A DNA stretch of 64,000 nt, taken from Actinomycetospora chibensis (GTDB taxonomy: Bacteria > Actinomycetota > Actinomycetes > Mycobacteriales > Pseudonocardiaceae). The stretch spans positions 372,001 through 436,000 of the forward strand of contig NZ_JAQZAM010000002.1 in the NCBI RefSeq assembly GCF_028737215.1. The letters are read 5' to 3'. The notes under the pieces were generated by a model, which saw only the letters and a program-made list of their open reading frames with translations, did no database searches and was not told where the DNA came from. Of this stretch, positions 41,974 through 55,545 are shown piece after piece (position 1 is the first letter of the stretch; every line of letters starts with the position of its first letter). A program made the position numbers and the translations under genes.

Positions 41974-43485
41974 TCACGCCTGCGGAGGGAGCACACTGGG
42001 TCGCCGGCCACGACTCACCTCGACGAGACCCCAAACCTGCAACAGAGTCACGGCTCGCTGAGCAGTCGCAGTCGAGACGCCGAAGTCGATGCCGAGCTGC
42101 TTCCCTGTCGGTAGCTGAGCGCCGACTGGCCACTCGCCGGAACCGATGCGGTCGCGCAGAGTCACGGCTATGCGCTCGAACGGGTACCGCGGATCCGTCT
42201 TCGCGCGCTCGACGTCGTCGATCTCTGGGGGCGCCGGGCGCTCGGGCAGACGGTCGGCCAGTCCCTGCGCTGCCCGTTGGTCAGCCTCCGCCACCCATGC
42301 CGCGTAGACGCGAAGTGTCGTCGTGCCTCCGCCGCCGTGGCCGAGCCGGCCGGCGACCGTGCGGACGTCGACACCACCCGCGATGAGCTCGGTCGCCGAG
42401 TAGTGCCGGAGGTTGTGGAGGTGGGTGTCGATGCCAAGCCGGTCGGCCATCTTGCTGTACCGCTGGGTCACCGAGGACGGCGTCAGGTGCGTCGCTCCAG
42501 TCGGCGACGCCGAGAAGACGAACGCATCCGGTGACAGCTCGACCTCGAGAGCCGCGCAGCGCTCCTCCCACCGGCGGCGATGTTCGGCGAGGGCTTCGAC
42601 GGTGCCGGGGTCGATGGTGACGTGGCGGCGCTGATGGGTCTTGGTGTCCTTCTCCTCGGTCTCGCTCCGGATCTCAGCGATCGCGCGCCGAATCGTGATC
42701 ACGCCTCGCTCGAGGTCGACGTACCGCCAACGCAGCCCGCAAACTTCTCCTCGGCGAACGCCGGTGACCATCAGAAGCCAGACGACCATCCCCCAGTCGG
42801 GGTCGCGGCGCCCCGCCTCGGCGACGAGCCGCGCGGCTTCCTCGGGTGTCGGCGGCTGCGGGTCGGGTGCGGGCACCGGCGGGGGCTCGGCCTGGTCCAT
42901 CGGGCTCGAGCCCACCCACCGCCACCGCACCGCGCGCTTGTAGGCGCCGCTCAGGATGTAGTGAATCTTGCGGATCGTCGCGGCCCCGAGCGACCGGCAC
43001 CGATGCGGTCGACACCGAACATCGCACTCGTGAGGGTGGGTCGTGCGGTGATCGACTCCTCGACGGTCGCGGCAGTGCTCCCGGCACCGCCGCATCTCGG
43101 CGTAGAGCGAGTCCAGGATCTCGGCGTCGATCGCGCCAACCTTCGATGTACCGATGAACGGGCGGACATGCTTGTCGACGTACTCCCGGTAGCCCTCCAC
43201 CGTGCGCCGACCGCCGGTGTGCTGGTCGAGGTAGCGGTCGAGCAGCTGGTTGACGGTGGCGGTCGTCCGCGGGTTGCGCCTCTTGCGGATGTCGGCGAGG
43301 AAGCCGATACGGACCTCTTCGGCACGCTCCCATGCCTTGGGTCCGGCCGGAACCGTCTCGACGAGGCTGTGCCGTCGCTTCGTGACGGGGTCCTGGCCGG
43401 CGTAGACGCGCACCCGCAGCGCTCCACTCGGGAGCAGCTCGATGTTGCCCTTATCGCGCGAGGGAGGGCGCACGGCCTTCGCCAT
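41974..43485 (-). CDS. Tyrosine integrase fused to a GntR-type winged helix
   Basis: About 503 residues. An N-terminal AP2-like/SAM-like arm-binding part is followed by a catalytic domain with Arg in VTGVRRGEVCGLRW (near 244), HNLRHYSA (His-x-x-Arg near 357), GRLGHGG (His near 380) and RVYA (Tyr near 394). An insertion near 130-165 is rich in Cys/His (CREHCRDRRGVDHRTTHPHE). After the catalytic end a GntR-like winged helix (about 435-500) appears: GEWPVGAQLPTGKQLGIDFG. It integrates the element at the neighbouring tRNA-Ala. ATG 43485 has no strong ribosome site. Confidence 0.92.
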   Translation of the reverse strand: MAKAVRPPSRDKGNIELLPSGALRVRVYAGQDPVTKRRHSLVETVPAGPKAWERAEEVRIGFLADIRKRRNPRTTATVNQLLDRYLDQHTGGRRTVEGYREYVDKHVRPFIGTSKVGAIDAEILDSLYAEMRRCREHCRDRRGVDHRTTHPHECDVRCRPHRCRSLGAATIRKIHYILSGAYKRAVRWRWVGSSPMDQAEPPPVPAPDPQPPTPEEAARLVAEAGRRDPDWGMVVWLLMVTGVRRGEVCGLRWRYVDLERGVITIRRAIAEIRSETEEKDTKTHQRRHVTIDPGTVEALAEHRRRWEERCAALEVELSPDAFVFSASPTGATHLTPSSVTQRYSKMADRLGIDTHLHNLRHYSATELIAGGVDVRTVAGRLGHGGGGTTTLRVYAAWVAEADQRAAQGLADRLPERPAPPEIDDVERAKTDPRYPFERIAVTLRDRIGSGEWPVGAQLPTGKQLGIDFGVSTATAQRAVTLLQVWGLVEVSRGRRPSVLPPQA

Positions 43486-43578
43486 GAGCAGAGAAGGTAG
43501 GCCAGCTCGTGCCACGAACCGTGCCACGAGCGAGGAAGTTACCCGGTTCGGACCAACGTCTGTGCTGGTCACGGTGGG

Positions 43579-43651
43579 TGGAGACGAAGGGAATCGAACC
43601 CTCAACCCCCGCCTTGCAAAGGCGGTGCTCTGCCAATTGAGCTACGTCCCC
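43579..43651 (-). tRNA. tRNA-Ala (TGC)
   Basis: A 73-nt cloverleaf with acceptor GGGGACG/CGTCTCC, D-loop AGCTCAATTGGCAGAGC, anticodon TGC and T-arm GGTTCGATTCC. The G3-U70 pair that marks alanine tRNA is present. CCA is not encoded. The 3' end faces the integrase gene and is the likely attachment site. Confidence 0.97.
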
Positions 43652-43660
43652 CGAGGGGGT

Positions 43661-43783
43661 CTACGACGACGTCGACGGCCTCGTCGCGTCGCGCCAGACC
43701 TCCTTGGCGGGGTTCTGGTCCCGCTGTCGTCGGACCAGCAGGGCCGCCCCGGCGGCCAGGGCGAGCGCAACGACGGTCTTCAC
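43661..43783 (-). CDS. DLW-39 family small protein
   Basis: A 40-residue peptide: [19 protein letters not shown], a membrane helix with a basic end, then [11 protein letters not shown]. This fits the DLW-39 family found next to the tRNA-Ile/tRNA-Ala pair in actinobacteria. GTG 43783 follows GGGAGGGG. It marks the native chromosome side of the tRNA-Ala gene, supporting the element border at the tRNA. Confidence 0.8.
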   Translation of the reverse strand: MKTVVALALAAGAALLVRRQRDQNPAKEVWRDATRPSTSS

Positions 43784-43911
43784 CGCACCCCTCCCGTCGA
43801 CGACCCGCTCACGGTACCTCAGGGCCCGGCGTCGCCTGCCGGTCGCGCGGGAGCGGGCGCGGGCGGTAGGAACCGTCCCGTCGGACGACGGCGTCGTGGA
43901 CGGGAGCGCGG

Positions 43912-45105
43912 ATGGCTGGGACGGGTCATGCCTACGTGGTGGGCACCTTCGACACGAAGGGCGAGGAGCTTCGCTACGTCGCCGGACTCCTGGGGGAGGC
44001 GGGGCACGACGTGACGACGGTCGACGTCGGAACCTCCGACCCCGACGCCACGAGCGCCGACGTCGGGCCGCGGGAGGTCGCCGGCGCCGAGGCGTTCACC
44101 GGCGACCGTGGGAGCTCGGTGTCGGCGATGAGCGAGGCGCTGGAGCGGTGGCTGCCGACCCGGGACGATCTCGCGGGCGTGCTCGCGCTCGGCGGATCCG
44201 GAGGCACGGCCCTCGTGACGCCCGCGCTGCAGCGTCTCCCGGTCGGCGTCCCGAAGATCGTGGTGTCCACGGTGGCCTCGGGCAACGTCGCGCCGTACGT
44301 CGGCTCGGTGGACCTCACGCTCATGTACTCCGTCACCGACGTCGCCGGGCTCAACCGCATCAGCCGACGGGTGCTGTCCAACGCCGCGCACGCCCTGGGC
44401 GGGGCGATCGCGGCGCCCGTGCCGCAGGCCCAGGACAAGCCGGCGCTCGGGCTGACGATGTTCGGGGTCACGACGCCCTGCGTCACGGCCGTGACCGAGG
44501 CGGTCGCCGACCACTGGGACTGCCTCGTCTTCCACGCCACGGGCACCGGCGGACGCGCGATGGAGAAGCTCGTCGACGACCGTCTGGTCGAGGCCGTCGT
44601 CGACGTCAGCACCACCGAGATCGCCGACCTCGTCGTCGGCGGCATCATGGCCGCCACGGAGGACCGTCTCGGTGCGATCGCCCGCACGGGGATCCCCTGG
44701 GTGGGGTCGGTCGGGGCGCTGGACATGGTCAACTTCGGCGCGCCCGACACCGTGCCCGAGCGGTTCCGCGGCCGGACGCTCTACGAGCACAACGCCCAGG
44801 TGACCCTGATGCGCACGACCCCCGAGGAGTGCCGGGCCGCCGCGGAGTTCCTGGCCGACAAGCTCAACGCCTGCCCCGGCCCGGTGCGCCTCGTCCTGCC
44901 GACGGGCGGCGTCTCGGCTCTCGACGCGCCCGGCATGCCGTTCGCCGACGCCGAGGCGGACGCCGCGCTGTTCGACACCCTGCGCGAGCGCTTCCGCGTC
45001 GACGACGGCCACCGGATCGTCGAGAGCCCGCACCACGTCAACGACCCCGAGTTCGCCGCGACCCTCGTCGCCGCCCTCGAGGAGATCACCGGAGGACGCC
45101 CGTGA
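43912..45105 (+). CDS. Tm-1-like ATP-binding protein (UPF0261)
   Basis: A 397-residue protein of the Tm-1/UPF0261 family. It begins [20 protein letters not shown] and has [18 protein letters not shown] and [11 protein letters not shown], typical segments of the N-terminal nucleotide-binding half. The plant homologue Tm-1 inhibits tobamovirus replication; bacterial functions are unclear. The following gene overlaps (GTGA). In plants Tm-1 contains both this domain and the TIM-barrel domain encoded next, so the two bacterial proteins probably act as one complex. Confidence 0.9.
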   Translation: MAGTGHAYVVGTFDTKGEELRYVAGLLGEAGHDVTTVDVGTSDPDATSADVGPREVAGAEAFTGDRGSSVSAMSEALERWLPTRDDLAGVLALGGSGGTALVTPALQRLPVGVPKIVVSTVASGNVAPYVGSVDLTLMYSVTDVAGLNRISRRVLSNAAHALGGAIAAPVPQAQDKPALGLTMFGVTTPCVTAVTEAVADHWDCLVFHATGTGGRAMEKLVDDRLVEAVVDVSTTEIADLVVGGIMAATEDRLGAIARTGIPWVGSVGALDMVNFGAPDTVPERFRGRTLYEHNAQVTLMRTTPEECRAAAEFLADKLNACPGPVRLVLPTGGVSALDAPGMPFADAEADAALFDTLRERFRVDDGHRIVESPHHVNDPEFAATLVAALEEITGGRP

Positions 45106-45950
45106 CCCGCGCCGAGATCATCGAGCGCCTCCGCGCCAAGGTCGGTCGCGGCGAGCCGATCGTCGGCGGCGGCGCCGGCACCGGCCTGTCCGCCCGCTGC
45201 GAGGAGGAGGGCGGGATCGACCTCATCGTCATCTACAATTCCGGCCGGTATCGCATGGCCGGGCGGGGTTCGCTCGCCGGATTGCTCGCCTACGGCAACG
45301 CCAACGACATCGTCGTCGAGATGGCGCGCGAGGTCATCCCCGTCGTGCGGCACACCCCGGTGCTCGCCGGCGTGAACGGCACCGACCCGTTCCTGCTGCG
45401 CACACGGTTCCTGCGGGAGCTGCGCGAACTCGGCTTCGCGGGCATCCAGAACTTTCCGACGGTCGGGCTCATCGACGGCACCTTCCGGGTGAATCTCGAG
45501 GAGACCGGGATGGGGTTCGACCGCGAGGTCGAGCTGGTCGCCGCCGCACACGACGAGGATCTGCTCACCACGCCCTACGTGTTCTCCGTCGACGACGCCC
45601 GCGCGATGACCGCCGCCGGTGCGGACATCGTCGTGTGCCACATGGGTCTCACCACCGGCGGATCGATCGGCGCGCAGACCGCGAAGTCGCTGGACGACTG
45701 CGTCGCACTCGTCGACGAGTGGGCGGCCGCCGCCCGCGAGGTCCGTGACGACGTGCTGGTGCTCGTGCACGGCGGGCCGGTCTCGTCGCCCGAGGACGCG
45801 GCGTACGTCCTGTCCCGGACGCGCACCTGCCACGGCTTCTACGGCGCCAGCAGCATGGAACGCCTGCCGACCGAGCAGGCCCTCACCGCCACGACCCGGG
45901 CGTTCGTCGCCCTGCGGCCCGACCGACCGAACGACGAGGAGCACGCCTGA
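45102..45950 (+). CDS. TIM-barrel protein (phosphoenolpyruvate hydrolase-like)
   Basis: A 282-residue protein of the PEP hydrolase-like TIM-barrel family: [70 protein letters not shown] 45102 overlaps the Tm-1-like stop by four bases. Its family is regularly paired with UPF0261 proteins. The reaction in vivo is not known. Confidence 0.88.
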   Translation: MTRAEIIERLRAKVGRGEPIVGGGAGTGLSARCEEEGGIDLIVIYNSGRYRMAGRGSLAGLLAYGNANDIVVEMAREVIPVVRHTPVLAGVNGTDPFLLRTRFLRELRELGFAGIQNFPTVGLIDGTFRVNLEETGMGFDREVELVAAAHDEDLLTTPYVFSVDDARAMTAAGADIVVCHMGLTTGGSIGAQTAKSLDDCVALVDEWAAAAREVRDDVLVLVHGGPVSSPEDAAYVLSRTRTCHGFYGASSMERLPTEQALTATTRAFVALRPDRPNDEEHA

Positions 45951-46393
45951 TGCCCGAGGTGACCAGCAGCGCCGTCATCCCCGCCGACGTCGACACCGTG
46001 TGGCGGGTGATCCGCGATTTCGACGGGCTCACCTCGTGGGTGCCGGCGATCGAGGCCAGCGAACTCGAGGGCGACCTGCGCGGCGACCAGGTGGGCGCCG
46101 TGCGCCGTCTGACCCTCGGCGACGGCGGAACGGTGCGCGAACGGCTCGTCGCCCTCGACGACCGCGAACGACGCCTGACCTACGCGATCCTCGATTCGCC
46201 GTTCCCGGTCGAGGACTACCGATCCACGGTCCGGGTCTTCCCCGTCACCACGACCGGGGATTCCTTCGTCGTGTGGGGCGTCGTGTTCGACTGCCATCTC
46301 GCCGACTCCGAGCGGCTCTGTACTCTGTTCGGCCGCGATGTGTTCGGCGCCGGGCTGAACGGTCTGGTCTCGTATTTGTCGCCCGAGGAGTGA
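45950..46393 (+). CDS. SRPBCC-family protein
   Basis: A 147-residue START-like/SRPBCC protein: PADVDTVWRVIRDFDGLTSW, ERRLTYAILDSPFPVEDY. Such folds bind hydrophobic ligands or help polyketide cyclisation. ATG 45950 overlaps the TIM-barrel stop (TGATG), making a three-gene operon of Tm-1-like, TIM-barrel and SRPBCC. The ligand is unknown. Confidence 0.85.
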   Translation: MPEVTSSAVIPADVDTVWRVIRDFDGLTSWVPAIEASELEGDLRGDQVGAVRRLTLGDGGTVRERLVALDDRERRLTYAILDSPFPVEDYRSTVRVFPVTTTGDSFVVWGVVFDCHLADSERLCTLFGRDVFGAGLNGLVSYLSPEE

Positions 46394-46508
46394 CGTCCAC
46401 GGCACGAAAGGAGTGCGGTGCGAACATGTGCCCTTTCCTTTGCTAATGTCGAGTGACATCGAACGACACCGCGTCGATTCCATGGACAAGTGAGGAGTCA
46501 CGCCCGCC

Positions 46509-46922
46509 ATGGCCCAGAAGACCATCGTCACCCTGGTCGACGACCTGACCGGCGAAGAGGCCGAGGACATCACCACGGTCGAGTTCGCGCTCGACGGGGT
46601 CACGTACGAGATCGATCTCGACGACAAGAACAGCGCCCGGCTCCGGGACGCGCTCGCGGAGTACGTCGCCGCCGCGCGTCGCACCGGCGGTCGGCGGTCC
46701 TCCGCCGGCGGCAACGGCCGTCGTCGTTCGGGTGCCGGCACCGGCACCCCGCGGGCGACGTCCCCCGGCGGTTACGACCGCGAGACCTCCAAGCAGATCC
46801 GCGAGTGGGCCAAGGGCCAGGGCTTCGAGGTCTCCGACCGCGGCCGCGTGCCGAACAACGTGGTCGAGGCCTGGGAGGCCCAGCGCAAGGGTTCCGACCA
46901 CGCCGCGTCGTTCTCGGGCTGA
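46509..46922 (+). CDS. lsr2: Lsr2 nucleoid-associated protein
   Basis: A 137-residue Lsr2. The N-terminal dimerisation part (about 1-60) is TIVTLVDDLTGEEAEDITTV followed by ALDGVTYEIDL. A flexible Gly/Arg-rich linker leads to the DNA-binding domain with WAKGQGFEVSDRGRVPNNVV, containing the RGR hook that inserts in the minor groove of AT-rich DNA. It acts like H-NS to silence foreign AT-rich genes. It lies 3 kb from the element border. A strong terminator follows. Confidence 0.95.
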   Translation: MAQKTIVTLVDDLTGEEAEDITTVEFALDGVTYEIDLDDKNSARLRDALAEYVAAARRTGGRRSSAGGNGRRRSGAGTGTPRATSPGGYDRETSKQIREWAKGQGFEVSDRGRVPNNVVEAWEAQRKGSDHAASFSG

Positions 46923-46932
46923 GACCCGCATC

Positions 46933-46979
46933 CACGAAGAACGGCCCCGGAGCGCGATGCTCCGGGGCCGTTCTTCGTG
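46933..46979 (+). terminator. Strong terminator hairpin after lsr2
   Basis: A perfect 21-bp stem (46933-46953 with 46959-46979) around the 5-base loop GCGAT begins 11 bp after the lsr2 stop. There is no long T run, as is usual in actinobacteria. It may work in both directions. Confidence 0.88.
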
Positions 46980-47003
46980 TCCGGTGAGGTGGCACCGAGT
47001 GGG

Positions 47004-47077
47004 TGGGCCCAGCTGGATTTGAACCAGCGACCTCGTCGTTATCAGCGACGCGCTCTAACCAACTGAGCTATGGGCCC
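47004..47077 (-). tRNA. tRNA-Ile (GAT)
   Basis: A 74-nt cloverleaf: acceptor GGGCCCA/TGGGCCC, D-arm AGCTCAGTTGGTTAGAGC, anticodon GAT, T-arm GGTTCAAATCC. It is in the conserved position downstream of gyrA and the DUF3566 gene. Confidence 0.97.
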
Positions 47078-47152
47078 TCGCAGCAACCCAACCAGGTGCG
47101 GACGCCACGGTACCCGACGGGCACCGGGCGCCGAGCACCCGCCCCGAGGCCG

Positions 47153-48271
47153 TCAGTCGCGCTCCGAGAGCGTGACCTCGATGCCTCCCGCGACGTCGGC
47201 CGAGATGTTGTAGATGAACGCCGACACGCTCGCGAGCGCGGTGAACAGGATGATGTTCACGACGCCGATGACCGCCGCGACGCCGAAGACACCGCCCGCG
47301 GTGATGAGCTCGCCGCCGCCGCCCGAGTCCGAGGTGAGGTCCTGGTAGGTGCCGTTGAGCTGCGCCCACACGCCCATGCCGTCGAGCACCGCGTAGAGCA
47401 CGCCCACCGCGAACATCCACACGAAGAACAGCGCGACACCCAGCACGAGGGCGAGCTTCAGCACCGACCACGGGTCGAAGCGCCGGACCTGCAGGCTCGC
47501 CCGCCGGGGCGCCTTGCTGCTGCGGGGACGTCCCGCCGCCAGCTCGGCGACGTCGTCGGGCTCGCGCCGTGGCTCGTCGGACTCGCGGCCGCGCAGCCCC
47601 AGCTGCTCCGGCGAGAGCTGATTGGTGGGCGCGTCGATGCCCGAGGAGGCCGGCTGCCCGGCGCCACCGCCGTCGCCCGTCCCGCCGGGTCGGCCGGTCC
47701 CGGTGGGCGCCGACGTCCGCACGGCGGCGGTGATGCCGCCGGCCGGTGTGCCCATGCCCTCCTGCGGAGGACGGCCGTTGCCCGGACCACCCGGCCCGCC
47801 CTGCGGTCCCGGGCCGCCGGGTCGTGGGAACGGACCCGACGGCGGGTGCGCGCCACCGGGGGGACCTCCGGCGCGCGGCTGGCCACCGGCCGGGGTGGGC
47901 GGGCCGGCCGGACGCGGTCCGGGCCGCCCCGTGCTCGGCATGGGACCCGACGGCGGACCGGTGGCCGCGCCGCCCCGCTGCCACGGCGGGGGCGGCCCGG
48001 CCGAGCCGCCCGAGGAGGACGTCGACTCACCGGCGGTGTCCGGAGTCGGCGACGACTCACCGGGCGTCGGCTCGGTGCCCGCCGCCTCGGCCTGGTCGCG
48101 GTCCGCGGAGCCCCTGTCCTCGTCGACGGCCTGTACCCGGGTCGTCGACTCCGCGTTCGGGCTCTCCGTCTCCGGAGCCGGCTCCTCCGTGCTCGTCCGC
48201 ACCCCACCCTTGCCCGACGTCTCCGACGACGGGGCGTGGTCCGGGTCGTCCGGCTTGCTCGGTGTGCTCAC
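47153..48271 (-). CDS. DUF3566 membrane protein
   Basis: A 372-residue protein. The first 260 residues are low complexity, rich in Pro, Gly, Ser and Thr. The C-terminal part is DUF3566: two membrane helices (VLKLALVLGVALFFVWMFAV; GVFGVAAVIGVVNIILFTAL) and a conserved end (YNISADVAGGIEVTL). In actinobacteria the gene is always next to gyrA and may function in the envelope or in division. It is 37 bp from the gyrA stop, same strand. Confidence 0.9.
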   Translation of the reverse strand: MSTPSKPDDPDHAPSSETSGKGGVRTSTEEPAPETESPNAESTTRVQAVDEDRGSADRDQAEAAGTEPTPGESSPTPDTAGESTSSSGGSAGPPPPWQRGGAATGPPSGPMPSTGRPGPRPAGPPTPAGGQPRAGGPPGGAHPPSGPFPRPGGPGPQGGPGGPGNGRPPQEGMGTPAGGITAAVRTSAPTGTGRPGGTGDGGGAGQPASSGIDAPTNQLSPEQLGLRGRESDEPRREPDDVAELAAGRPRSSKAPRRASLQVRRFDPWSVLKLALVLGVALFFVWMFAVGVLYAVLDGMGVWAQLNGTYQDLTSDSGGGGELITAGGVFGVAAVIGVVNIILFTALASVSAFIYNISADVAGGIEVTLSERD

Positions 48272-48308
48272 GAGGACTCGTCTCGTCGGTCGGTGACGGG
48301 ATCAGGGA

Positions 48309-50816
<2,508 letters not shown>

Positions 50817-50995
50817 GCGGTCGGTCTCCCCTTCTGGCGCCCCGGGCGCGGCGGACACCGCGTCGTCTCGAGGGGGGCGGCCCGTTCACCGGGCCCGCGA
50901 CCAGCACGGCCGTGGACCCAACCACCCGATTCTACCGACGACGCCGACGCGCTCCCGGTTCCCCCGGCGGCGCGTCCTCCGACCGCGTCCGGGGA

Positions 50996-52363
50996 TCAGC
51001 CGGCGGAGCGTCCCGCGGTGGCGTCCTGGGGCGCCCGCGGGTCGTCGAGCAGGCCACGGGAGAGGGTCTCGGTCATGGCGTACGAGCACGCGAGGGAGAT
51101 CAGCGCCATTCCCACGACGTAGATGGCGACGGACATCAGGCTGCCCGTCCAGGCCACCAGGACCGCGCAGATCGTCGGCGCGATCCCGCCGAGGATCGAG
51201 GCGAGCTGGTAGGCCAGCGAGGCGCCGCTGTAGCGCAGGCGGGTGGGGAACTGTTCGGCGAAGTAGGCCGACTGCGGCCCGTAGACCGCGCTCCGGCACG
51301 CCTGCACGACGAGGCCGCCGAGGATGAACAGCGCCAGGTTCCCCGTGCCCACGAGCAGGAAGTACGGGATGCCGAACACCGCGAGCAGCCCCATGCCGGC
51401 GAGGAACATCCGCCGTCGGCCCACGTAGTCCGAGAGCAGGCCGAGCAGCAGGATCATCGGGATGTCCGACGCGGACAGCGCGGTGTTCGCCGCGAGGATC
51501 TCCGTGCGGTCGTAGCCCAGGGTCGTCGTGGCGTAGGAGACCAGCCAGACCGAGCCGACGTAGAACGTCGCGTTGGTGGCGAGGAACGACCCGGCGGCGA
51601 GCAGGATCTCCTTCGGGTAGGTGCGGAACGCCTCGACCACCGGCATCCGCGCCGCGGACTTCGTCTCCATGGACTCACGGAAGACCGGGCTCTCGGCCAC
51701 GGTCAGGCGGATCCACATCCCGACGGCGATGAGCGCGGCACTGGCCAGGAACGGGACGCGCCATCCCCACGAGAGGAACTGCGCCTCGGTCAACGTGAGG
51801 TCGAGGACGAGGAACGCCCCCGTGCCGCACACGAGGCCGAGCGGCACCCCGACCTGGGGCCAGCTCCCGTAGAAACCTCGACGGTTCGGGGGCGCGTTCT
51901 CGACGGCCATGAGCGCGGCGCCGCCCCACTCCCCGCCGACGCCGAAGCCCTGCCCGATGCGCAGCACCACGAGCAGGATCGGGGCCGCGACGCCGATGGC
52001 GCCGTAGCTGGGCAACAGGCCGATCGCGACCGTGCACGCGCCCATGAGCAGCAGCGACCACACGAGCATGGGCTTGCGGCCCACCCGGTCGCCGAAGTGC
52101 GCGAACACCGCACCACCGAAGGGCCGGGCGAGGAAGCCGGCCGCGAACGTGCCGAAGGCGGCGATGGTGCCGGCGGTGGGCGAGGCGGACGGGAAGAACA
52201 GCTTCCCGAACACCAGCGCGGCCGCGGTGCCGTAGATGAAGAAGTCGAACCACTCGATGGTCGTGCCGACCAGGCTGGCCAGGGCGACCTTGCGGGGAAC
52301 GCGCAGCGAGGGGCCGGGGCGGTCGCCGCCGACGGTGTCGGACCCGGAGGCGTCGGTGACCAT
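50996..52363 (-). CDS. MFS transporter, metabolite:H+ symporter (MHS) type
   Basis: About 455 residues, 12 helices. VGTTIEWFDFFIYGTAAALV is the MHS signature, and FGDRVGRKPMLVW the loop 2-3 motif. MHS proteins take up organic acids, betaines or similar compounds with protons. ATG 52363 follows AGGAG; ATG 52396 is also in frame but weaker. It is inserted between gyrB and gyrA. The gyrB terminator lies upstream, so it is expressed separately from gyrB. Confidence 0.88.
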   Translation of the reverse strand: MVTDASGSDTVGGDRPGPSLRVPRKVALASLVGTTIEWFDFFIYGTAAALVFGKLFFPSASPTAGTIAAFGTFAAGFLARPFGGAVFAHFGDRVGRKPMLVWSLLLMGACTVAIGLLPSYGAIGVAAPILLVVLRIGQGFGVGGEWGGAALMAVENAPPNRRGFYGSWPQVGVPLGLVCGTGAFLVLDLTLTEAQFLSWGWRVPFLASAALIAVGMWIRLTVAESPVFRESMETKSAARMPVVEAFRTYPKEILLAAGSFLATNATFYVGSVWLVSYATTTLGYDRTEILAANTALSASDIPMILLLGLLSDYVGRRRMFLAGMGLLAVFGIPYFLLVGTGNLALFILGGLVVQACRSAVYGPQSAYFAEQFPTRLRYSGASLAYQLASILGGIAPTICAVLVAWTGSLMSVAIYVVGMALISLACSYAMTETLSRGLLDDPRAPQDATAGRSAG

Positions 52364-52511
52364 GGCGTGCTCCTCGTCGTCGGGGTGCTGGGACATGGAA
52401 CGACCCGCTCACGACAAGGTCAAGGACCGGCAAAGAACCCGTCCCAGAACTGGGCCGTCTGCACGACGGCGGGCATCGGGGACGGGGCCGTCCGCACACC
52501 GGAGCACGGAC

Positions 52512-52557
52512 GAGGGCCCGGGTTCCACGGGAAACATCCCGCGGCACCCGGGCCCTC
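52512..52557 (-). terminator. Terminator hairpin after gyrB
   Basis: GAGGGCCCGGGT (52512-52523) pairs with ACCCGGGCCCTC (52546-52557). A second small stem (CGGGA/TCCCG) lies inside, giving a cruciform-like structure 15 bp after the gyrB stop. It separates gyrB from the MFS gene. Confidence 0.75.
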
Positions 52558-52572
52558 GAGCCTCGACCTCGA

Positions 52573-54705
<2,133 letters not shown>

Positions 54706-54810
54706 TCAGCGCGTCACACGGCGCACGAATCGGCATCGGGAGGGTCCGACCGGCCGCGAGGCATCCCGCGCGCCTCTGACGGCCCGTCGTCGGACCGGTC
54801 GCGCGGACCG

Positions 54811-55545
54811 TCAGCCGTACGTGTCGCGGGGTCCGCGGCCCGAGACGTGGCGGGGCCCGCGACGCCAGCTCGGCGCGGTCGGACCGTGGATGCGCATCGT
54901 CTTCACGACCCCGTCACCGAGCCCGGCCGCCAGCTTCCCGATCAGCTGGCGCTGCAGCAGGCGCAGCTGGGTGGCCCAGGCCGTCGAGTCGGCCGCGACG
55001 GTGAGGACGCCGTCGCGCAGGGAGACGGGACGGGCGTGCTCGGCGACCTCCTCGCCCACCAGCTCGGCCCACCGCCCGAAGACCGACCCGTTCGCGAGGC
55101 GCGGCGCCCACCCGCGGTCTCCGGACAGCCGCGACGCCAACCGTCCGAGCATCTGCGGGTCGCGCTCATCGGCACCCGAGCCCGACCAGCCACGACGGCG
55201 CGGGCGTCCCATGCCCGTCCCGGTGCGCCGCACCGGCTTGCGGATCCCCGCCGCGCCCCCGTCGACGGCCCGACGCGCGGCGCTCGCGGCCCGGGCGGCG
55301 GCGAGGGCGTCCCGGGCGAGGTCCGCGCCACGCTTCTCCTCGCCCGTCGCCGGGGTGCTCCGGTCGTCCGGAGTACTCCCATCGGATCGTTCGGGTGTGT
55401 GGACAGCGTCCCCGGGGCGACGTCCCTGCTCCCGCCCCGGATCCGGGCCCGGGCGGGAGGCTCCCGCGGATCTGTTCAGGGAGTTGTCCACAGCATCCAC
55501 AGGTCTGTCCCCAGGACCTCCACCGTTGTCACGCGTCCGGCTCAC
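54811..55545 (-). CDS. dciA: DciA (DUF721) helicase-loading protein
   Basis: About 244 residues. The N-terminal half is disordered and charged; the C-terminal DUF721 domain reads [20 protein letters not shown] and [20 protein letters not shown]. DciA interacts with the replicative helicase DnaB in bacteria lacking DnaC. GTG 55545 overlaps the recF stop. Several DnaA-box-like sequences fall within its first 30 codons. Confidence 0.88.
   Translation of the reverse strand: MSRTRDNGGGPGDRPVDAVDNSLNRSAGASRPGPDPGREQGRRPGDAVHTPERSDGSTPDDRSTPATGEEKRGADLARDALAAARAASAARRAVDGGAAGIRKPVRRTGTGMGRPRRRGWSGSGADERDPQMLGRLASRLSGDRGWAPRLANGSVFGRWAELVGEEVAEHARPVSLRDGVLTVAADSTAWATQLRLLQRQLIGKLAAGLGDGVVKTMRIHGPTAPSWRRGPRHVSGRGPRDTYG

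Larger units (their letters stand above)
1..43579. mobile_element. Integrative element (ICE/AICE-like island) at tRNA-Ala
   Basis: A tyrosine recombinase gene (41974-43485) lies 93 bp from the 3' end of an intact tRNA-Ala, the usual layout for tRNA-targeting elements. Leftward follow metal and arsenic cargo, a Xis/BldC-like factor, SSB, WhiB, a coupling protein and a MobF relaxase. Rightward of the tRNA the DNA turns at once into the conserved origin cluster. I found no second copy of the tRNA 3' end in the window, so the left boundary is not placed: the element may extend past position 1, or the leftmost 15 kb may be a separate island. The right edge at the tRNA is well supported. Confidence 0.7.

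Noticed and set aside
1-43500. Search for a second att copy (tRNA-Ala 3' end repeat)
   Set aside because: I looked for the GGTTCGATTCCC/GTCTCCA region in both orientations and saw no convincing copy, so no left end is claimed.
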